Assembly (NCBI GenBank): GCA_036346275.1
Contig: CM070719.1
Location: 1,240,001-1,304,000, forward strand
From: Otatea glauca
Taxonomy: Eukaryota; Streptophyta; Magnoliopsida; Poales; Poaceae
Direction of reading: 5' to 3'
Length of the DNA stretch: 64,000 bases
Shown here piece by piece: positions 35,901 to 49,924 of the stretch (within the stretch, counting starts at the first letter, position 1; each line of letters begins with the position of its first letter). The translations under genes were made by a program, and so were the position numbers. A model generated the notes under the pieces. It did no database searches. It had not been told where the DNA came from and worked only from the letters and a program-made list of their open reading frames with translations.

Positions 35901-37646
35901 CCGTTGATCGGCTACGCGCCGCGCTGTCTTGGCTAGCTAGACGTGTAGACCATGACCGAGAGAAAGAAAAAGCAGAACGATGGAGAGGTTGCTATCTATT
36001 CTAAGATGCATGGTCAACTCTGCCTTGGCCGTTCTTGCATTTGCATCTAGTTTGGTGTGTAGCTCTCGGTTTCTTTATTTGGTTTGGCCAGGTTAGTTTT
36101 GTCTACAACCATCGGAATGGCATATGTAATTGTCTGACTAGATCGATACTGCATATGTTTTTTATAGAAATCTAATGACTATGGAAGATATTTTTCTTTA
36201 CGAACACCAGTATAGTGCCTGTGCTAACGCTACGATGGCAGTACACCCGCTTATCAATTAAATGAGAAGATAAATATGAATACAACACTTAATAATAAAA
36301 GAGAAATTTAGAATTTTAAATGAATTTAGAAAGAAAAACGGAACTAAATGGAGGTCGAATAGGCGAAAACGGGCTCCCAAAAATTTTAAATCAAGAAAGA
36401 GAAAGAAAAAATAATTTTCTGATCTTATATTATTTTTTTGTAGCTTCCACAGAGAGCACAGGCGTGCTCTCTGGCTTGGCTGGCAAGGGAGGAAGGTCGG
36501 GGTGGCGGCCGGTCGCAGATGGGTCAAGATCAGTGCGGTGAGATCGCCGGCACCGGCGCCTATGGGGGAGGAGTCACGGTTGCGGTGAATTTCGCCTGGA
36601 ATGATGACGGTGATGGCTTGAGTTACCTCCAAAATCCGGCGATCTTTACAAGAGGGGGTACTTGGGGATTTACGCAATGCGATGGGGTGGAGGAGAGCTC
36701 GCCGGCTTTTATAGCACCGAAACAAGCATATTTATGGAAACCATAATTTTGGATCAAATCAGATTGGGAGGAAATTTTGGCAATAGAGCACGAAATTTGG
36801 GGAATTAACACCATAGATGGAAAGAAGAGATTTGGTGCGGGATTGATGGAGCTTTGGAGCTTCTTTCTTGCTTTAATGGAGGGAGGGAAGAGAAGAAGTT
36901 TCTCTGGTCTGGGCTGCAGCTAGAAGAAACTACAGGTGAGTTACCTTCATTTTTTCAAATATAGAAGGATTTTTTGAAAAGATAGCACATTAGGTTAAAA
37001 TATTCTAGAAAAATTCTCAAAAAAACTTTCGATTATTTTGTACTTAATAAAATTATTTTCAAAAAAAATTAAATTATAAATTTAGAGGCCACGACGGTAG
37101 CGAGGTCGTGACCAAAGAACCTCGCCGCGTCGACAAAGCCACCGATGGCGACCGTGGAGCTATTGCAGACCTGCGTTCTCCCGACCGCGCTGCCCCATCT
37201 CCCTGTTTCTTTTTCCCAGCACGTAATGTATGGTCATTTCCTTTTCCAGGACGTTTGTTTCCTTTTCTTTGATTCCAGGACGTTTGTTTCCTTTTCCTTG
37301 TTGATGCTGGAGGTGAGGGAAGGTCTGTTGTGGGCCATAGGGATGATTTCGAAAAAATATGGAAAAATAAGTCGCTCGCCGATCACCGGATCCGCAAGGA
37401 AAAAAGATAAAATTAAACAAAGGCTTCGCTCGGCTACCGGTTCCGAGAGAAAATTGAAAAAATTAAGCAAAGACTCACGCACAGTTGGTTCCTTAGATAA
37501 AAATGAAAACAAAAATTCAGCGCTCTCGTGCTACAAATTAGGCTCTATGGGGCTAGATCCGTAAAAAAGTCTCGAGAAGGGTCATATTCGGAAAAAAATA
37601 CGATCACAATGCCAGGACAATAAAAAATTCAAGTCTTGTTTCCTTG
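32926..37646. other. Non-coding stretch between CACTA #2 and LTR copy C
   Basis: No supported gene. It contains a (GGAT)n run (34551-34582), a (GGTT)n run (35343-35367), a TATA-like TATATATATA stretch at 34775, short GC-rich blocks (33160-33480, 36440-36620) and a MITE fragment (35688-35846). Short open frames occur in the GC-rich blocks, but none resembles a known protein. Confidence 0.5.
35688..35846. mobile_element. Stowaway-like MITE fragment
   Basis: AT-rich sequence matching the inside of the complete MITE at 43544-43796 (AATAAAATTATARTATTAT, RAGWCAAATCTAC, TTYTCATGTATCC words) and ending in ACAGAGGGAG, a typical Stowaway end. The left terminal repeat is not recognisable. Confidence 0.6.
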
Positions 37647-37651
37647 CATGC

Positions 37652-40600
37652 TGTGAGACCCCGTTCTGATGAACAGGAACCTCCATGTGATTACTGTGCC
37701 ATTCCCTGGATCAGTAGCTAGCACTCACATGTTTACAACAATTGGAATCACAACCATACAACAAATATTATTAAGCGGAAGCTATTACATAAAGAAACTC
37801 TTACAACTCAGAGATATAGCAGCAAAAGAAGCAAGGTCTTGTAGTGTGCCCATCCAAAACCAACAGGCAACTGACAAGGCATAATCCCTAGAAAGAATAC
37901 GACGAAGAAAATCCCGCAACCTGCGATGAAAAGGAATCCTCGAAGCTTCGCTAAATTATCCACCTAAAAACAACATATAAGCAAGGGTGAGTACTTTCGT
38001 ACTCTGCAAGACTTGAGCAAAGCCTATAATATATGCAGGACATTTCAAAGGAGGCTACTACAGTTAATTTGCATAAAGCAGAATTGACATTGTAAAACAA
38101 GTTATTTGCAAACGGAATTTGTAAAAGCATAATTGACTGATATGAAATAAGTAAAGCATAAGTAATATTCACAACCCATCGTGAATATCGAATAATCCAG
38201 AAATGGAATCCAACAATGTCGATCCTTTGACATGAAAACAAAAGCTGCTAAACAAGTTCCAAACCAAAACCCAATTTTGGAAAATACCAAAGCATTCTAA
38301 CATTGGAATGACTTCACCAAGTGTCCATAACCGTGGACACGGCTAATTAATTAGATTTACACTCTGCAGAGGTGTACACTTTACCCACAAGGAATGATCA
38401 ACCTCTTTTGCGGATCGCTTAACACACTTCCTTTGGTGTGTCGGCAAGGAGATCATACAGAGCCGTTACATTATCTAGATGTGGCTTTGAACCACCCCGG
38501 ACGCTTGACCTCGCCATGGAAATGTAAACACTCACCCAAGACGTGGATCCTTTCACTTTACACCCAACACCACGCTTACGCTCACGGCCAGCGTACAATC
38601 GCTGCATTGGTATGTAGAAACCCCTACAGACAAACCGAAGCGGAATGCCTGTGCATAACTCCCGCCTTCCTTAGATGCAAAGCCACACCTAAACAACTTA
38701 ATAGGCTAAGACCCGCCCATACAAGCCCTCGTGGTTGTACGAAATTCTTGGATCTATAGCGTCCCATTGCTCGGTCCTTAATCCGACACGGGCGATACTC
38801 CACCCTAACTACGTGCAAATCCCTCTGCACCTCCGGCTATTGCCAATAATCGCCCGCATCAAAACCATAGTTTTATTTTGGGTTTTTAATCAAAGTACCC
38901 ATAGCCAACAGCTACAATTACAACATTTTCCATTTCTCAAGGAACACATTTTGATCTGATCATCATCATCATTTATTCTAAAAGCATGGCTAAGCTGGGA
39001 TACAATGTAATCGCATATACCCATGGCGACATTAAGTAATTGTCTAGGCTCAATCTATGGTTATCAAGGTTCACATATTGATACTTATCAAGGAAGTTTC
39101 ATGAGACAAAAGGTATAACTACCAGTACCACAAAATAGCGAATTTACAGAAAGTAAACGTATGCATGAAACATTTTAATAAACAATGCAAATTAAATTCT
39201 GGGATCAAGATGGTCAAAGGGGGTGCTTGCCTTGCTCATATATCATTTACGACGAAGACGCGATCGCAGATTTACTGAGGCAACTACGGAGGAAGGGACG
39301 TCGAATTCTACACGTCGATTGATCGGAAAATAGCAAATAATAAACTTCAATAAGGGCGAAAAGAAGACAGACAGAAAATCAAATAAAGATTCATTGCAGA
39401 AAACAGGAATGATTTAGGGTTTGGATTATATGATTTCGAGATGTTATGATTGAGATAATTACACACTCATAAAGTTAATGGCTTTTAGGATGAGCAAAAC
39501 ATGGTTTCTTTTGATAGATTATCTAATCTTGAATTATGAATTCAAGAGGCTAAAATTATGAATTTCAGTATTTACGATTTCGAATTATAGATGCTAAAAT
39601 TATTTGGATTAAAAGAATTAAAATACTAGTTAAGGTTACGCTAACAGCACTTAGCTTTAAGATTTGCATAAGAAGGGTTCTTAATAGGTTATGACTGATA
39701 AGCTAGCTAATTAGATTTATTTATAGTTTTTAAGAAGATTCTGATGATACAAATTTATTGACTACAAATTTCTTATTACAAGGTTCACTAATTCTTATTG
39801 CGACAAGGTTCATTTAAACATAAAACGAAGGGTTATTTGACTACTAAAGTTTATATGCCAAACATAACGAATTAAGATTATTTCTTCGGAATTAGATAGC
39901 ATATACTTTGAATAACATATCTAGACTGATTTCATATATTTTTGAGTTTAGACGAGACATCATTCTCATAGTTGAAAATGCTTAGGTGATATAAAAGGTT
40001 ACGACAATCATACTTTTTAGGGGTATTCAACTAGCAGGATTTAGTTGAAATGAAAGTTGTAAATGAAATATTTTTCTAGAATATGGTAGTACATATCCCA
40101 AATATTATTTCTAAACTTATTTCTAATACATTTGCATTTAGACGAGAGGTTCTACGGATCGATGAGAAGGCTTGATAGTTCAATTTTTACTCGATAAGAG
40201 TTCAGTTTTTGATATTAGATTGCGACTACACCGCCTAGGATAATTTATCCATTTTTCAGGCATTAATAGGGCATGATACTAGAAGTAATTTAAGGTTGGT
40301 TTCGCGACAATTGGTTTTTATCCGCGATGTTTTTCCTATAAACGATCATTAGGGTCTAACATTATTTTATTTCAACCTAACACAAACATAAGGTATTTTT
40401 GTCTTCACAGCAGGGGTACTATTTTTCGAGGTTATTAGATTTGGTTTCATCAAATTCTGAATTTATTCGCGAAGGTTACAACTATTCCAAATATGCAATT
40501 ATTTACTTTTTGACCATTAATTATTTACTGTTTTATGTAGTAAACTTTAAGTATTATTTTATATCTGGAAACCTTATACTGCCAGAGGTATAATAAAACT

Positions 40601-43008
40601 GGTTTAGCGATTATTTGAATTCATTTGATCTCTCTATTGACTATTTGATTCTATATGCATGTACATATACATTTTATATTTAGATTATTTCATATTGTTA
40701 AAGATAGTTCAAATCAAATTCATATATTAATTATTTTGGTAAATTCAGGTATCCTACTGTCATAATAGTATTCAGAAATTAAATTTTACTTATTCCATGT
40801 TTCATTTATTCAAATAATGTATATTTGAATTTCTAATGCTTTGATTACAATCTTTAATAGAAAGTAATTCAAACATAAGTGAAAATCAAATATTTTTATA
40901 TATTTGAACTTCTGGAAACATGAGTATTTCACTAAAATTAGTTCCATTCCATTCCAAATTTGTTTACAACATTTTAATATATAGCACTTCTTTAAGCCTT
41001 TACTTTAAATTTGAATTTCAAATTTATCCAAAGAACATTTTCAAAATGTTATTGCATATTCTGAAAGAACTAGATTTTATATGAATTTATAATTTTGTTT
41101 CACTTTATTTGGACTAAAGATTCAAAAGTTATTAATGTTTGAAGTGGCTCGGTTTTGGAAATTGAATTGAAAACTAGAAATACGTTTTGAGTGAGAAAGC
41201 GTATTCTACCGAATGCATCGGTTGCTTCGCCATCGACAGGAGGGGCCCACAGTGCAGTGACCGGAGAACAGAGGTGGCGCTAGAGTTGCTCGGCGACGGC
41301 TCTCCGGCGAGGGTCCGGCCGAATGGATAGCACGGTAGGCACCAGGAGGTCTTGGCGCACATGTGGGTGGGTCGCCACCGGCGGGACGGTCGGAGCGGGC
41401 TGCCACCGGCGGCACATGCGGCGGTGGAAGGTGAGGCTCACGGAGAAGAAAGGTAGTGGTTCCTCGGCCGAATCGGTAGCGATGGAAGCTTCAGTGGGTC
41501 GCTAGGTTCCATTTTGGCCATCGATTCGCTCGGAGAAGCTTACTGATGCAGGTTGTCACCGTCTTGCGAGTCGGAGGAGAAAGGCGCCGGTGAGGAAGCT
41601 CAGAGGTGAAAAGAGGTAAAATTTCGGGTGATGAGTAAACTAGGAAGTCGTGGTGCTAGAGGAAGAATCAATTTCAAGGATGGATACCAATTTGCGAATT
41701 GAAGATCTCCCCTCTTTCGGTTTTCAGAGAAACGGTGAAGAACACGAGTCTCGGTTCGTGTTTGGTCCAGAGATGAGCAAGGAAGAAGGGAGTCTCAAGG
41801 GACGGCACACAAGTATTTATAGCCGGGATTCGAGTTGCACAGATTTGAACGCGAGAGGTGTTGCGGCGGTTCTGCTTGCGCTTGACGAGGTGGCGCGTGA
41901 TCTCTCCGGCAAGGAAACGATGTGAGTTCGACAGGTATGGCGCACAGCTCCCAAGGATGAACGTGGAGGCAATCAATCACTCGGGTGGCGCGAATCGCGC
42001 AGAGACGCCGCGGCGGCCAAGTTTCTGGCGTGCGGGAGGACGACTTCGGCGAGGAAAAGAAGAAGAGAGGCAGAGGGAAGAGTGACGCCGACAAGTGGGT
42101 CCGGGTCCACCAGTCAGTGTCCAAGGGAATTTTTCCGTTGCCGCTGAACGGTTACGCACAGTGGACATGGCCCCACACGTCGGTGAGTGAAAGCGAGGCA
42201 GAGGATAAGTTTCAGCCGGACAGCTCCATGTGAGCCTTAAAAACGCTATCAAATCAGTGTGTGATTTTGTGAAACTTTTTGACTGACCTTAACTGGTAGT
42301 TTCTAACCTTCAGTAAAAATTAGAGACTCAAATACCGCATGGTTAAATTATAAAAATTCTGACACTGTACATCACTCAAAATTCCCATTTCGGATTTGTA
42401 TTTATTTAAATGTTCAAACCTTATTATTTATTTTTGTAACTTTTATGAGAGATTATATGTAGGTCAAGGATGTCTCTGTAAAATTTTCAAGACAACATAT
42501 TGGGTATTTATTTTATATAAATTCTGACATTAGGATTTCTAGTTTTTGATGGTCTCTATTTTTGAATTATTAGAGGGCTTTGCCAACATGATCAAATCCT
42601 GATATTTTTACCAGAGATAAGTTTTACCCTGAGGGTGTTTTGGTAATTTTTCCAGCTTCAGATAATCTACGAATATGTTTCATAAATTTTGACTTGCACT
42701 GCTTCTAGTCAAAAAGAGGTGACATTAATTTTATTTACCCCTTTTTCTGTGCATAAAATTTTACTTCTTGATTTTACTGACCTACCAGAGAGGTTAAGGT
42801 TCTATGGTAATTTTTCCAAAATTGATCTTTTACCATTTTACCTTTTTACCATTATCCATTCCTTAATTCCATTTCTTCAATTTTTCATTCAATGCAAAAA
42901 TCCAAATAAATCCAAATAAAATTCCAATCATGTCAGGAAAAATCAGAAATAATATATTAAAATTCAAAATATGAATTTTTATATTATGGCATTTTTCGGG
43001 ATGTTACA
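37652..43008 (-). mobile_element. Large solo-LTR-like element, copy C (5.36 kb, inverted)
   Basis: On the plus strand it runs from TGTGAGACCCCGTTCTGATG to TTTTTCGGGATGTTACA and is flanked by CATGC on both sides (37647-37651 and 43009-43013). It is the inverted relative of copy B, with the right-end hairpins at 37656-37677 and 37989-38004, the promoter block at 41190-42240 (TATTTATAG at about 41815), and the AT-rich left end at 42250-43008. Short ORFs inside (for example near 41320-42230) run through the GC-rich block and are not conserved. No internal retrotransposon region adjoins it, so a solo LTR is the simplest reading. Confidence 0.85.
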
Positions 43009-43013
43009 CATGC

Positions 43014-43170
43014 GGATCCTCCCTGTTTATTTCCTTGTTTGATTCACCCTCCTTCCAAATATGTAGTACGTACAATTTTGGCCAGTAAAAAATTCAAATC
43101 TGGTTTCCTTGCATGTGGATTCTCCTTATTTATTTCCTTGTTTGATTCGCTCTCCTTCCAAATATGTAGG
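43014..43170. repeat. Imperfect direct repeat beside LTR copy C
   Basis: Two imperfect direct copies of about 100 bp, each with GGTTTCCTTGCATGYGGATYCTCC and TTATTTCCTTGTTTGATTC words. The first is interrupted at its CATGC by copy C: its left part is at 37621-37651 and its right part resumes at 43009. A similar GGTCTGTTGTGGGCCAYAGG motif occurs at 37320 and 43180. Confidence 0.6.
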
Positions 43171-43543
43171 TGGGGGAGGTCTGTTGTGGGCCACAGGGAT
43201 GATTAGACACACTAAATAATGACCATCGGATGTGGGTGAGTAAAACTGAGGAAAGATCTGAGACGTTCATTTTGATGAATGCAAGTTTCTGGGGACGTTT
43301 TTCTGGGTGCACGAACATTGGGCCATCTCTAATGAGGTGCATTATTTAGGGTGGATGTAGAAAAAATTACTTAGGTGCATTATAAAGGGTATAGAAGCAG
43401 GACATTTGCTTCATGATTGATAGAAGGAGAAAAACAAGGTACAATTGCATTTGTTATACGCTCCTAATATTTGCATCTAATTAACCCGTATTCTTATAAT
43501 AAGAGGCCATCAAAATAAGTGATGTAGTACTAGTATATTATTA

Positions 43544-43796
43544 CTCCTTTCAATCACAAATACATATCATTTTAGACATCGATACAGTCTTTAAGACATA
43601 ACTTTGATCACTAATTTCTATTTAGTATATTTATTAAATCCAATAAAATTATAGTATTATAAAAGTAATCTTCAAGTCAAATCTACCTATAATTCTCATG
43701 TATCCAATTTAGATATTTAAAAATATACTGATAGTTAAAATTTTAAAAATTTAACAATACCTATGACCAAAATGGCATGTATTTGTGACCGGAGGA
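43544..43796. mobile_element. Stowaway-like MITE
   Basis: About 250 bp with inverted ends: the left end reads CTCCTTTCAATCACAAATAC, and the reverse complement of the right end reads CTCCGGTCACAAATACATGC. TA-rich flanks fit the TA target of Stowaway/mariner-type MITEs. The centre is AT-rich and has no ORF. Confidence 0.75.
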
Positions 43797-43939
43797 TTAT
43801 GTTTTTCTCTTATTTAACGATTGAGTAGCTTTTTTCTTCTTTTTTTTAAAGATTAATATGAGAAAAATCTAGCCTTTATAGTAAAGGAGGAGCCTTAATA
43901 ATCCCACCGGACCAATTAATGTGTGAATTTATATAGATA

Positions 43940-44655
43940 CTAGTCATTTGCCCGTGCGTTGCAACGAAAACTCAATTTGCGACAAAAAAATTTATTTGCA
44001 AGAAACACTAACTTTAGTTATGTTTCAATAGTAGGAAAAGTTTGTTCCTCCAAAGAGATTTGACTATCGGGCTAAATCCTCTTCCATCTCAACCGTTCAT
44101 GTTAGATCTAACGAATCAAATACTCTGAAGGAGAATGGACGATCGCAACCAACTCTTAATTAGAATTAGTAGAGAGATATCAATCCTTACCATTGAAGGA
44201 GGAGAAAGTTATTGCATTCCTCTTGCAGGAAGGAGTAGATGAAAGCAGAAAGCAGCGTACGCATGCGGATAGAAGCTAGGTCTCCCTAACATCTTCGTGA
44301 TTGGCATATGATTTGGTTGCGTGATTCTTTCCTTTTAATCTATGCATTTCCAGATATGATGAGATAGAATTCCCGTATTATGGAATATAGTGAGTATATC
44401 CTTCTATCCATGCAGGATATGATGAGAAAATCTTTCCATTTATAAGATATATGAATAACATCCTTCCATAGTAAGAACATGTGAATAGAGATATGCTAAA
44501 TAATATTTCTATTCAAAAAGATATGATAAAATCCTTCCATCTAAGATATGATTAAATCCTCTTCTATCTCAGTCGTTCATTTCACATCTAACGAATCAGA
44601 TACTCTAGAGGAGAACGAACCATTGCCACCAACTTCTAATTAGAAGTAGTAGAGA
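43940..44655 (-). mobile_element. Small Helitron remnant with two 5' ends
   Basis: On the minus strand a CTAG end (43940-43943) is followed by T and preceded by the GTTGCAACGCACGGGC stretch typical of grass Helitron 3' hairpins. Candidate 5' ends of type A|TCTCTACTA occur at 44177 and again at 44655. The 5'-proximal 120 bp is present twice (about 44060-44177 and 44540-44655; shared words CTAATTAGAAG-type and CTAACGAATCA). Either one copy nested in another or an internally duplicated non-autonomous Helitron. It has no coding capacity. Confidence 0.6.
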
Positions 44656-44735
44656 TATCCTCACAAAAATTGATGAAATTCGTCGACTATTGAGTTGGCA
44701 CTACGCTCAAACACTATGTGGTACTACTATAGAAA

Positions 44736-46140
<1,405 letters not shown>

Positions 46141-46157
46141 CACACACTCTCTCCCTC

Positions 46158-46165
46158 CTATATAT
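46158..46165 (+). promoter_or_regulatory. TATA box of the DUF1635 gene
   Basis: CTATATAT in a CT-rich core promoter, 122 bases before the ATG at 46287. It is followed by pyrimidine patches (TTTCTCTCTCCCTC) typical of plant core promoters. The transcription start is not directly visible. Confidence 0.65.
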
Positions 46166-46286
46166 GCATTTCTCTCTCCCTCGAAGCTTTCTTGGACTCC
46201 GCTTCCTCCCCCCCAAGTCCACAGCCAAACAAGGCGAGATAAAAAGAGGAAAGGAGAGATCAGGAGCGGTGCGAGACTCGGAGAGG

Positions 46287-48044
46287 ATGGCAATGGAACC
46301 GCTCCCTCTCGGCTTTGGAGACGCCATGGACGCCACTCTCTTCTCCTCCCTCTGGTCCTTCCAAGACGATCTGCAGCCGCAGGAGGTAACCACGTACAAC
46401 TAGCAGCACCAATCTATTAATTAATTAATTACCGGGCACAGTTGAATCTGCAGCTTTGCGTTCGTCTCCTCCTCTGCAAACTACTTTTGTCTCTCCTTCT
46501 ACTAGCAGTACTGTCCTCGCTGCATTTCTTGGCCATGGCAGCGGAAGTGGGTGGCTTTCTTGCCGTGTTTGCTGTTCCGGCAGTTGCAGGGGATGAGCAC
46601 CCCAAGGAAGTGTATGTGTGAGTGTGTATGCGTTTTTGTCGTGGTCAAGAGGGTTAGGCAAGCGACGAACTAATAGCGGAATTCTTCTCCCCTCTCTCTC
46701 AGCCTTGCTTCATCTTCCTCGTGGAAAATTAACCTAAGTAGACTTGCCTAATTTCTTTAACCTCTCTTCTCCTCTCCTCCTCTTCTAGTTTGGTTTGGTT
46801 TTGTTCGGTTCACTTTTCTTTTCAACAAAAGTTTGGCACTGTAGTGAGATGCTGTACAATGATGGTGTTATTTTGCCTTGGGTCCCTGCCTGTGACGAGG
46901 AGAGAGATCTTGATTTTTTTCTTCTTATTTTTAGTTTGCCTTTTGCTTTTGATTTTTTTTTTCTTATTTTTAGTGTGCCTTTGGCTTTTGATTTTTTTTA
47001 AGCATGGACTGCACATCCCCTGCAACTGCATGATGCAATCATTTGGAGGAATCAAAATCATTTGCTCTCTAGATCATGCAGCCATGTCCTGTCCAGCCAT
47101 TACCTTGTGTTTGGTGAAGAATTCCTTCTCTTTGGTACTCCATTGGTACCTAGTAATATTAACTAGATAAGAGGAAGCAACAATTAGTACTAATATGTGC
47201 TTACTTTTCTGGCTAATTACCAATACCCATCCAATTTCGATTCTCTGCTCCAACAAATTGCTAGCTAATTGTGGAATCTTGAATCTTGTGCATGCAATCC
47301 ATCTCAAGAGATTTAAATGATTAATCTTTGTTTGATTTGATGGTGCAGAGCGTGGAGGAGCTGAAGCAGAACCTGGTGGCGACGACTCTGGAACTGGAGG
47401 CGGCCAAGGAGGAGCTCAAGAAGAAGGAGCAGAGCATCGCCAAGCTGGCCGACCTCGTCCGCCAGGTGGCCAAGGAGCGCGACCAGCTGCAGCACCTCCT
47501 CACCGCGTCCAAGCCGGCGCCAACGCCGCAGCCGCCGGCGCCGGCGCTGGTCACGTCCAGCGTCACCGATTCTGACTGCAGCCTAGTGTCGTCCCCCGTC
47601 GACCCCTTCTTCGACCCCGTCACCTCCTCCGACAACCGCTGCAAGGTCGGCAGCCCTCCTCCCTCCAAGCAGAGCGCCAATGCCAGCGCCGACGCCGTGC
47701 TCGACATGCTCGCCAAGAAGAGGCCGCTGCCGCAGAGGGGGAGGCTGCTGCAGTCGGTCATGGAGGCGGGGCCCCTCCTGCAGAACCTCCTCGTCGCCGG
47801 CCTGCTCCCGCGGTGGCGCAACCCGCCGACGGTGCACGCGCTCGACTCGCTCTCCGTCAACGTCCGGGGAGGCGTCGGCGCGCCCCTGCCTGACGCCAAC
47901 GCCGCCGCAGTTCTGGGCTACGGCGGTGGCAATGCCTGCATGAAGAGGCCGATGGCGGTGATGTCCACACCGACGATGGCCATGGCCGCCACCAACTGCT
48001 CGCCCTCGCCGGGCTTCGGCGCCAAGCGGCACAGGCTGCACTGA
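46287..48044 (+). CDS. DUF1635 family protein, two exons (264 aa)
   Basis: Exon 1 is 46287-46385 (33 codons, ending before GTAACC) and exon 2 is 47349-48044 (after GGTGCAG); the intron is in phase 0. The short exon 1 gives MAMEPLPLGFGDAMDATLF, an acidic start. Exon 2 opens with a coiled-coil of about 50 residues (SVEELKQNLVATTLELEAAK...KEQSIAKLADLVRQVAKERD) that is the hallmark of DUF1635. A Ser/Pro-rich linker follows, then the conserved SVMEAGPLLQNLLVAGLLPR WRNPP segment, and a C-terminus ending AKRHRLH, a possible nuclear-localisation patch. The family is plant-specific and its biochemical role is not established; coiled-coil oligomerisation and a nuclear location are inferences. Length and domain order are normal and no frameshift is seen. 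The gene lies about 1.9 kb upstream of the DUF569 gene on the same strand. Confidence 0.9.
46911..46999. repeat. Two-copy minisatellite in the DUF1635 intron
   Basis: Two copies of a unit of about 42 bp (TTGATTTTTTTYTTCTTATTT followed by TAGTKTGCCTTTKGCTTTTGA). Intronic, with no clear function. Confidence 0.8.
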
Positions 48045-49700
48045 TCCTTGGTTCGGACGTCATGTCTCGGCGTCCGTGCGGCCCGGCCGCGCGGTGGTTG
48101 GCTGGTTGGTCGTGTGCCTTGTCACTGACAGTTGCGCGCGGAAACAACCATCCTGAGTGAATGTTTCCTTTTTCTACTATTTTTCCCGGTAGTAGTTGCT
48201 GACTGCATAGTGTCACTAGTCACAGAACTAGAGTATAGAGTGATCAGTTCTTATGATGTAAATTAAATGGCAAGGTTCCACATTTTTCTCTTTCTCGTTT
48301 CCATTTTTGTTTTTTTCCTCTCATCTGGTTCTTGTCAGTGTCTTGATTAGTGAGGATGTTCATAGTTTCACATGGCAGCTAGAGCCAACAATTCTTGTTT
48401 TGTGGTGAGGACTTACAGTTCCATTTGATTTCATTCATGCCCTTGGCTTGGCTGAAGTCACAATTAATTCCCTTTTTAGTGAGGAGCATGTTCTTGATAT
48501 ATGTTCTCTACAGAATAATGTATGCAATCTTTGTATGTTATAATGTATCTAAATGACATGATACACTTTCAACTTGTCCAATCTTTTAATCACAGTATAT
48601 TTGCCGATTCGATACAGATGCAGCAAAATGTGCGAAGAAGGGAAATCTGAACGCCGGCACAAGAAATCTTCAGAGCAAGCATTACACCGAAGATCTCCAA
48701 GGGCAAAAAGAGAGCAAGGATTGTACTGAAACTTATACACACTGTTCATCAGCAATGGACAGCGTCATAACTCATAAACGTAGGTGACAAAGTTTAGTTG
48801 GAGTACTCGATTGATGAAAAGATTATTCTAGAGAGAAGAGACAAATCTTTATCCCGGGAACACGAACCTTGTTCCCATGCATCTCTTTCCTTTTCATTTT
48901 ATCGAGCAGAACATGGGTGACGAACTGACGCCGAATATGGGATGCTTTGAGCAGCTAAATGCATTGCATATCCCCACTTCTTTTCGACACGGAGAGCTTT
49001 CTCAAAGGAACTCTCCCCCTGACCAGACCTATTCTTTTTCAGTGCAGGAGAAGCCATAACTGCTCTCTTACTTGTTAATCTTGGAAGGTTAGCCTGTTAG
49101 TGTTCGGTCTCACATGAGCAGATGAAAGGGGCTGCTTAGTTCTTACCCCTAACCCATTGCAAGTAAGCTTTAGAGAGTACAGTCTGCCATTTTTAAGCCA
49201 AGCTTGAGAACCATACAAGACAAAGAGAAACTATATCTCAGGGAAAAAAAAAGGCCTCGGAGTGCACTGCGTACAAGAAGATTAGAAGACTTTCATTGAT
49301 GTTAGATATTTTCATCTTCTCCTCAGGCCTTTGCATTAGCTTGTTTCGGATGCATGAGTTATATAGCCCAAACAGAAACTTTATCTGCTTTGCAAATATG
49401 ATATCACACGTGCTGCGGTGCAGGCAGATATCAAATGTTGGAGAGTATACGACAGCGAAAATTTCATCTGTCACATATCATCAAGAGCTCTTTTATAGTA
49501 TGCTAAATTCAATATGGATCGAATGCTCTTTTCGATCCAACGAACCAAGCAGAAACGCAAGGAAAGGAACACTACACAGTGTAGTATGTAATCCCATCAC
49601 CTCATCGATCGAGACGCCTCGACCTTGTAGCGGGCACCGCACCGTCGCTCCTCGGCTCGATCCGCCGATGGGGGCGCCGCCGTGATCGCGTAGGGTTAGC
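48045..49700. other. Intergenic region between the two host genes
   Basis: The first 200-500 bp is the likely 3' untranslated region of the DUF1635 gene; possible polyadenylation signals are AATTAAATGG near 48263 and AATAATGTATG near 48514. No further gene is seen. The last part (about 49490-49700) probably belongs to the promoter of the DUF569 gene, with TTTTATAGTATG near 49492. Confidence 0.5.
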
Positions 49701-49889
49701 GCCGCGGCGAGGCGAGCATTGGAGAGTAGATCGAGGAAGCGGCTGGGTCGGGGTGTCAGGTCAGGCACGAAGGAACCGACGTTTCGCTCTTCGAATACTC
49801 GCGCTTTGGCGCCCACGTATAACCACCTCAACAAACTCTCGCTTTTCCCGCCTCCGTCTCGTTCCGCAACGAACCGAAACCCCAACCAG

Positions 49890-49916
49890 TTCTCTCTCTC
49901 TCTCTCTCTCTCTCTC
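49890..49916. repeat. (CT)n run in the 5' leader of the DUF569 gene
   Basis: About 13 CT units ending 8 bases before the ATG at 49925. CT-rich leaders are common in grass genes and may affect initiation. Confidence 0.9.
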
Positions 49917-49924
49917 GGTCGGCA

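Noticed and set aside
47321..48216. Long minus-strand and alternate-frame ORFs over the DUF1635 exon
   Set aside because: They are shadows of a GC-rich coding exon; the plus-strand frame has family motifs and proper splice sites.
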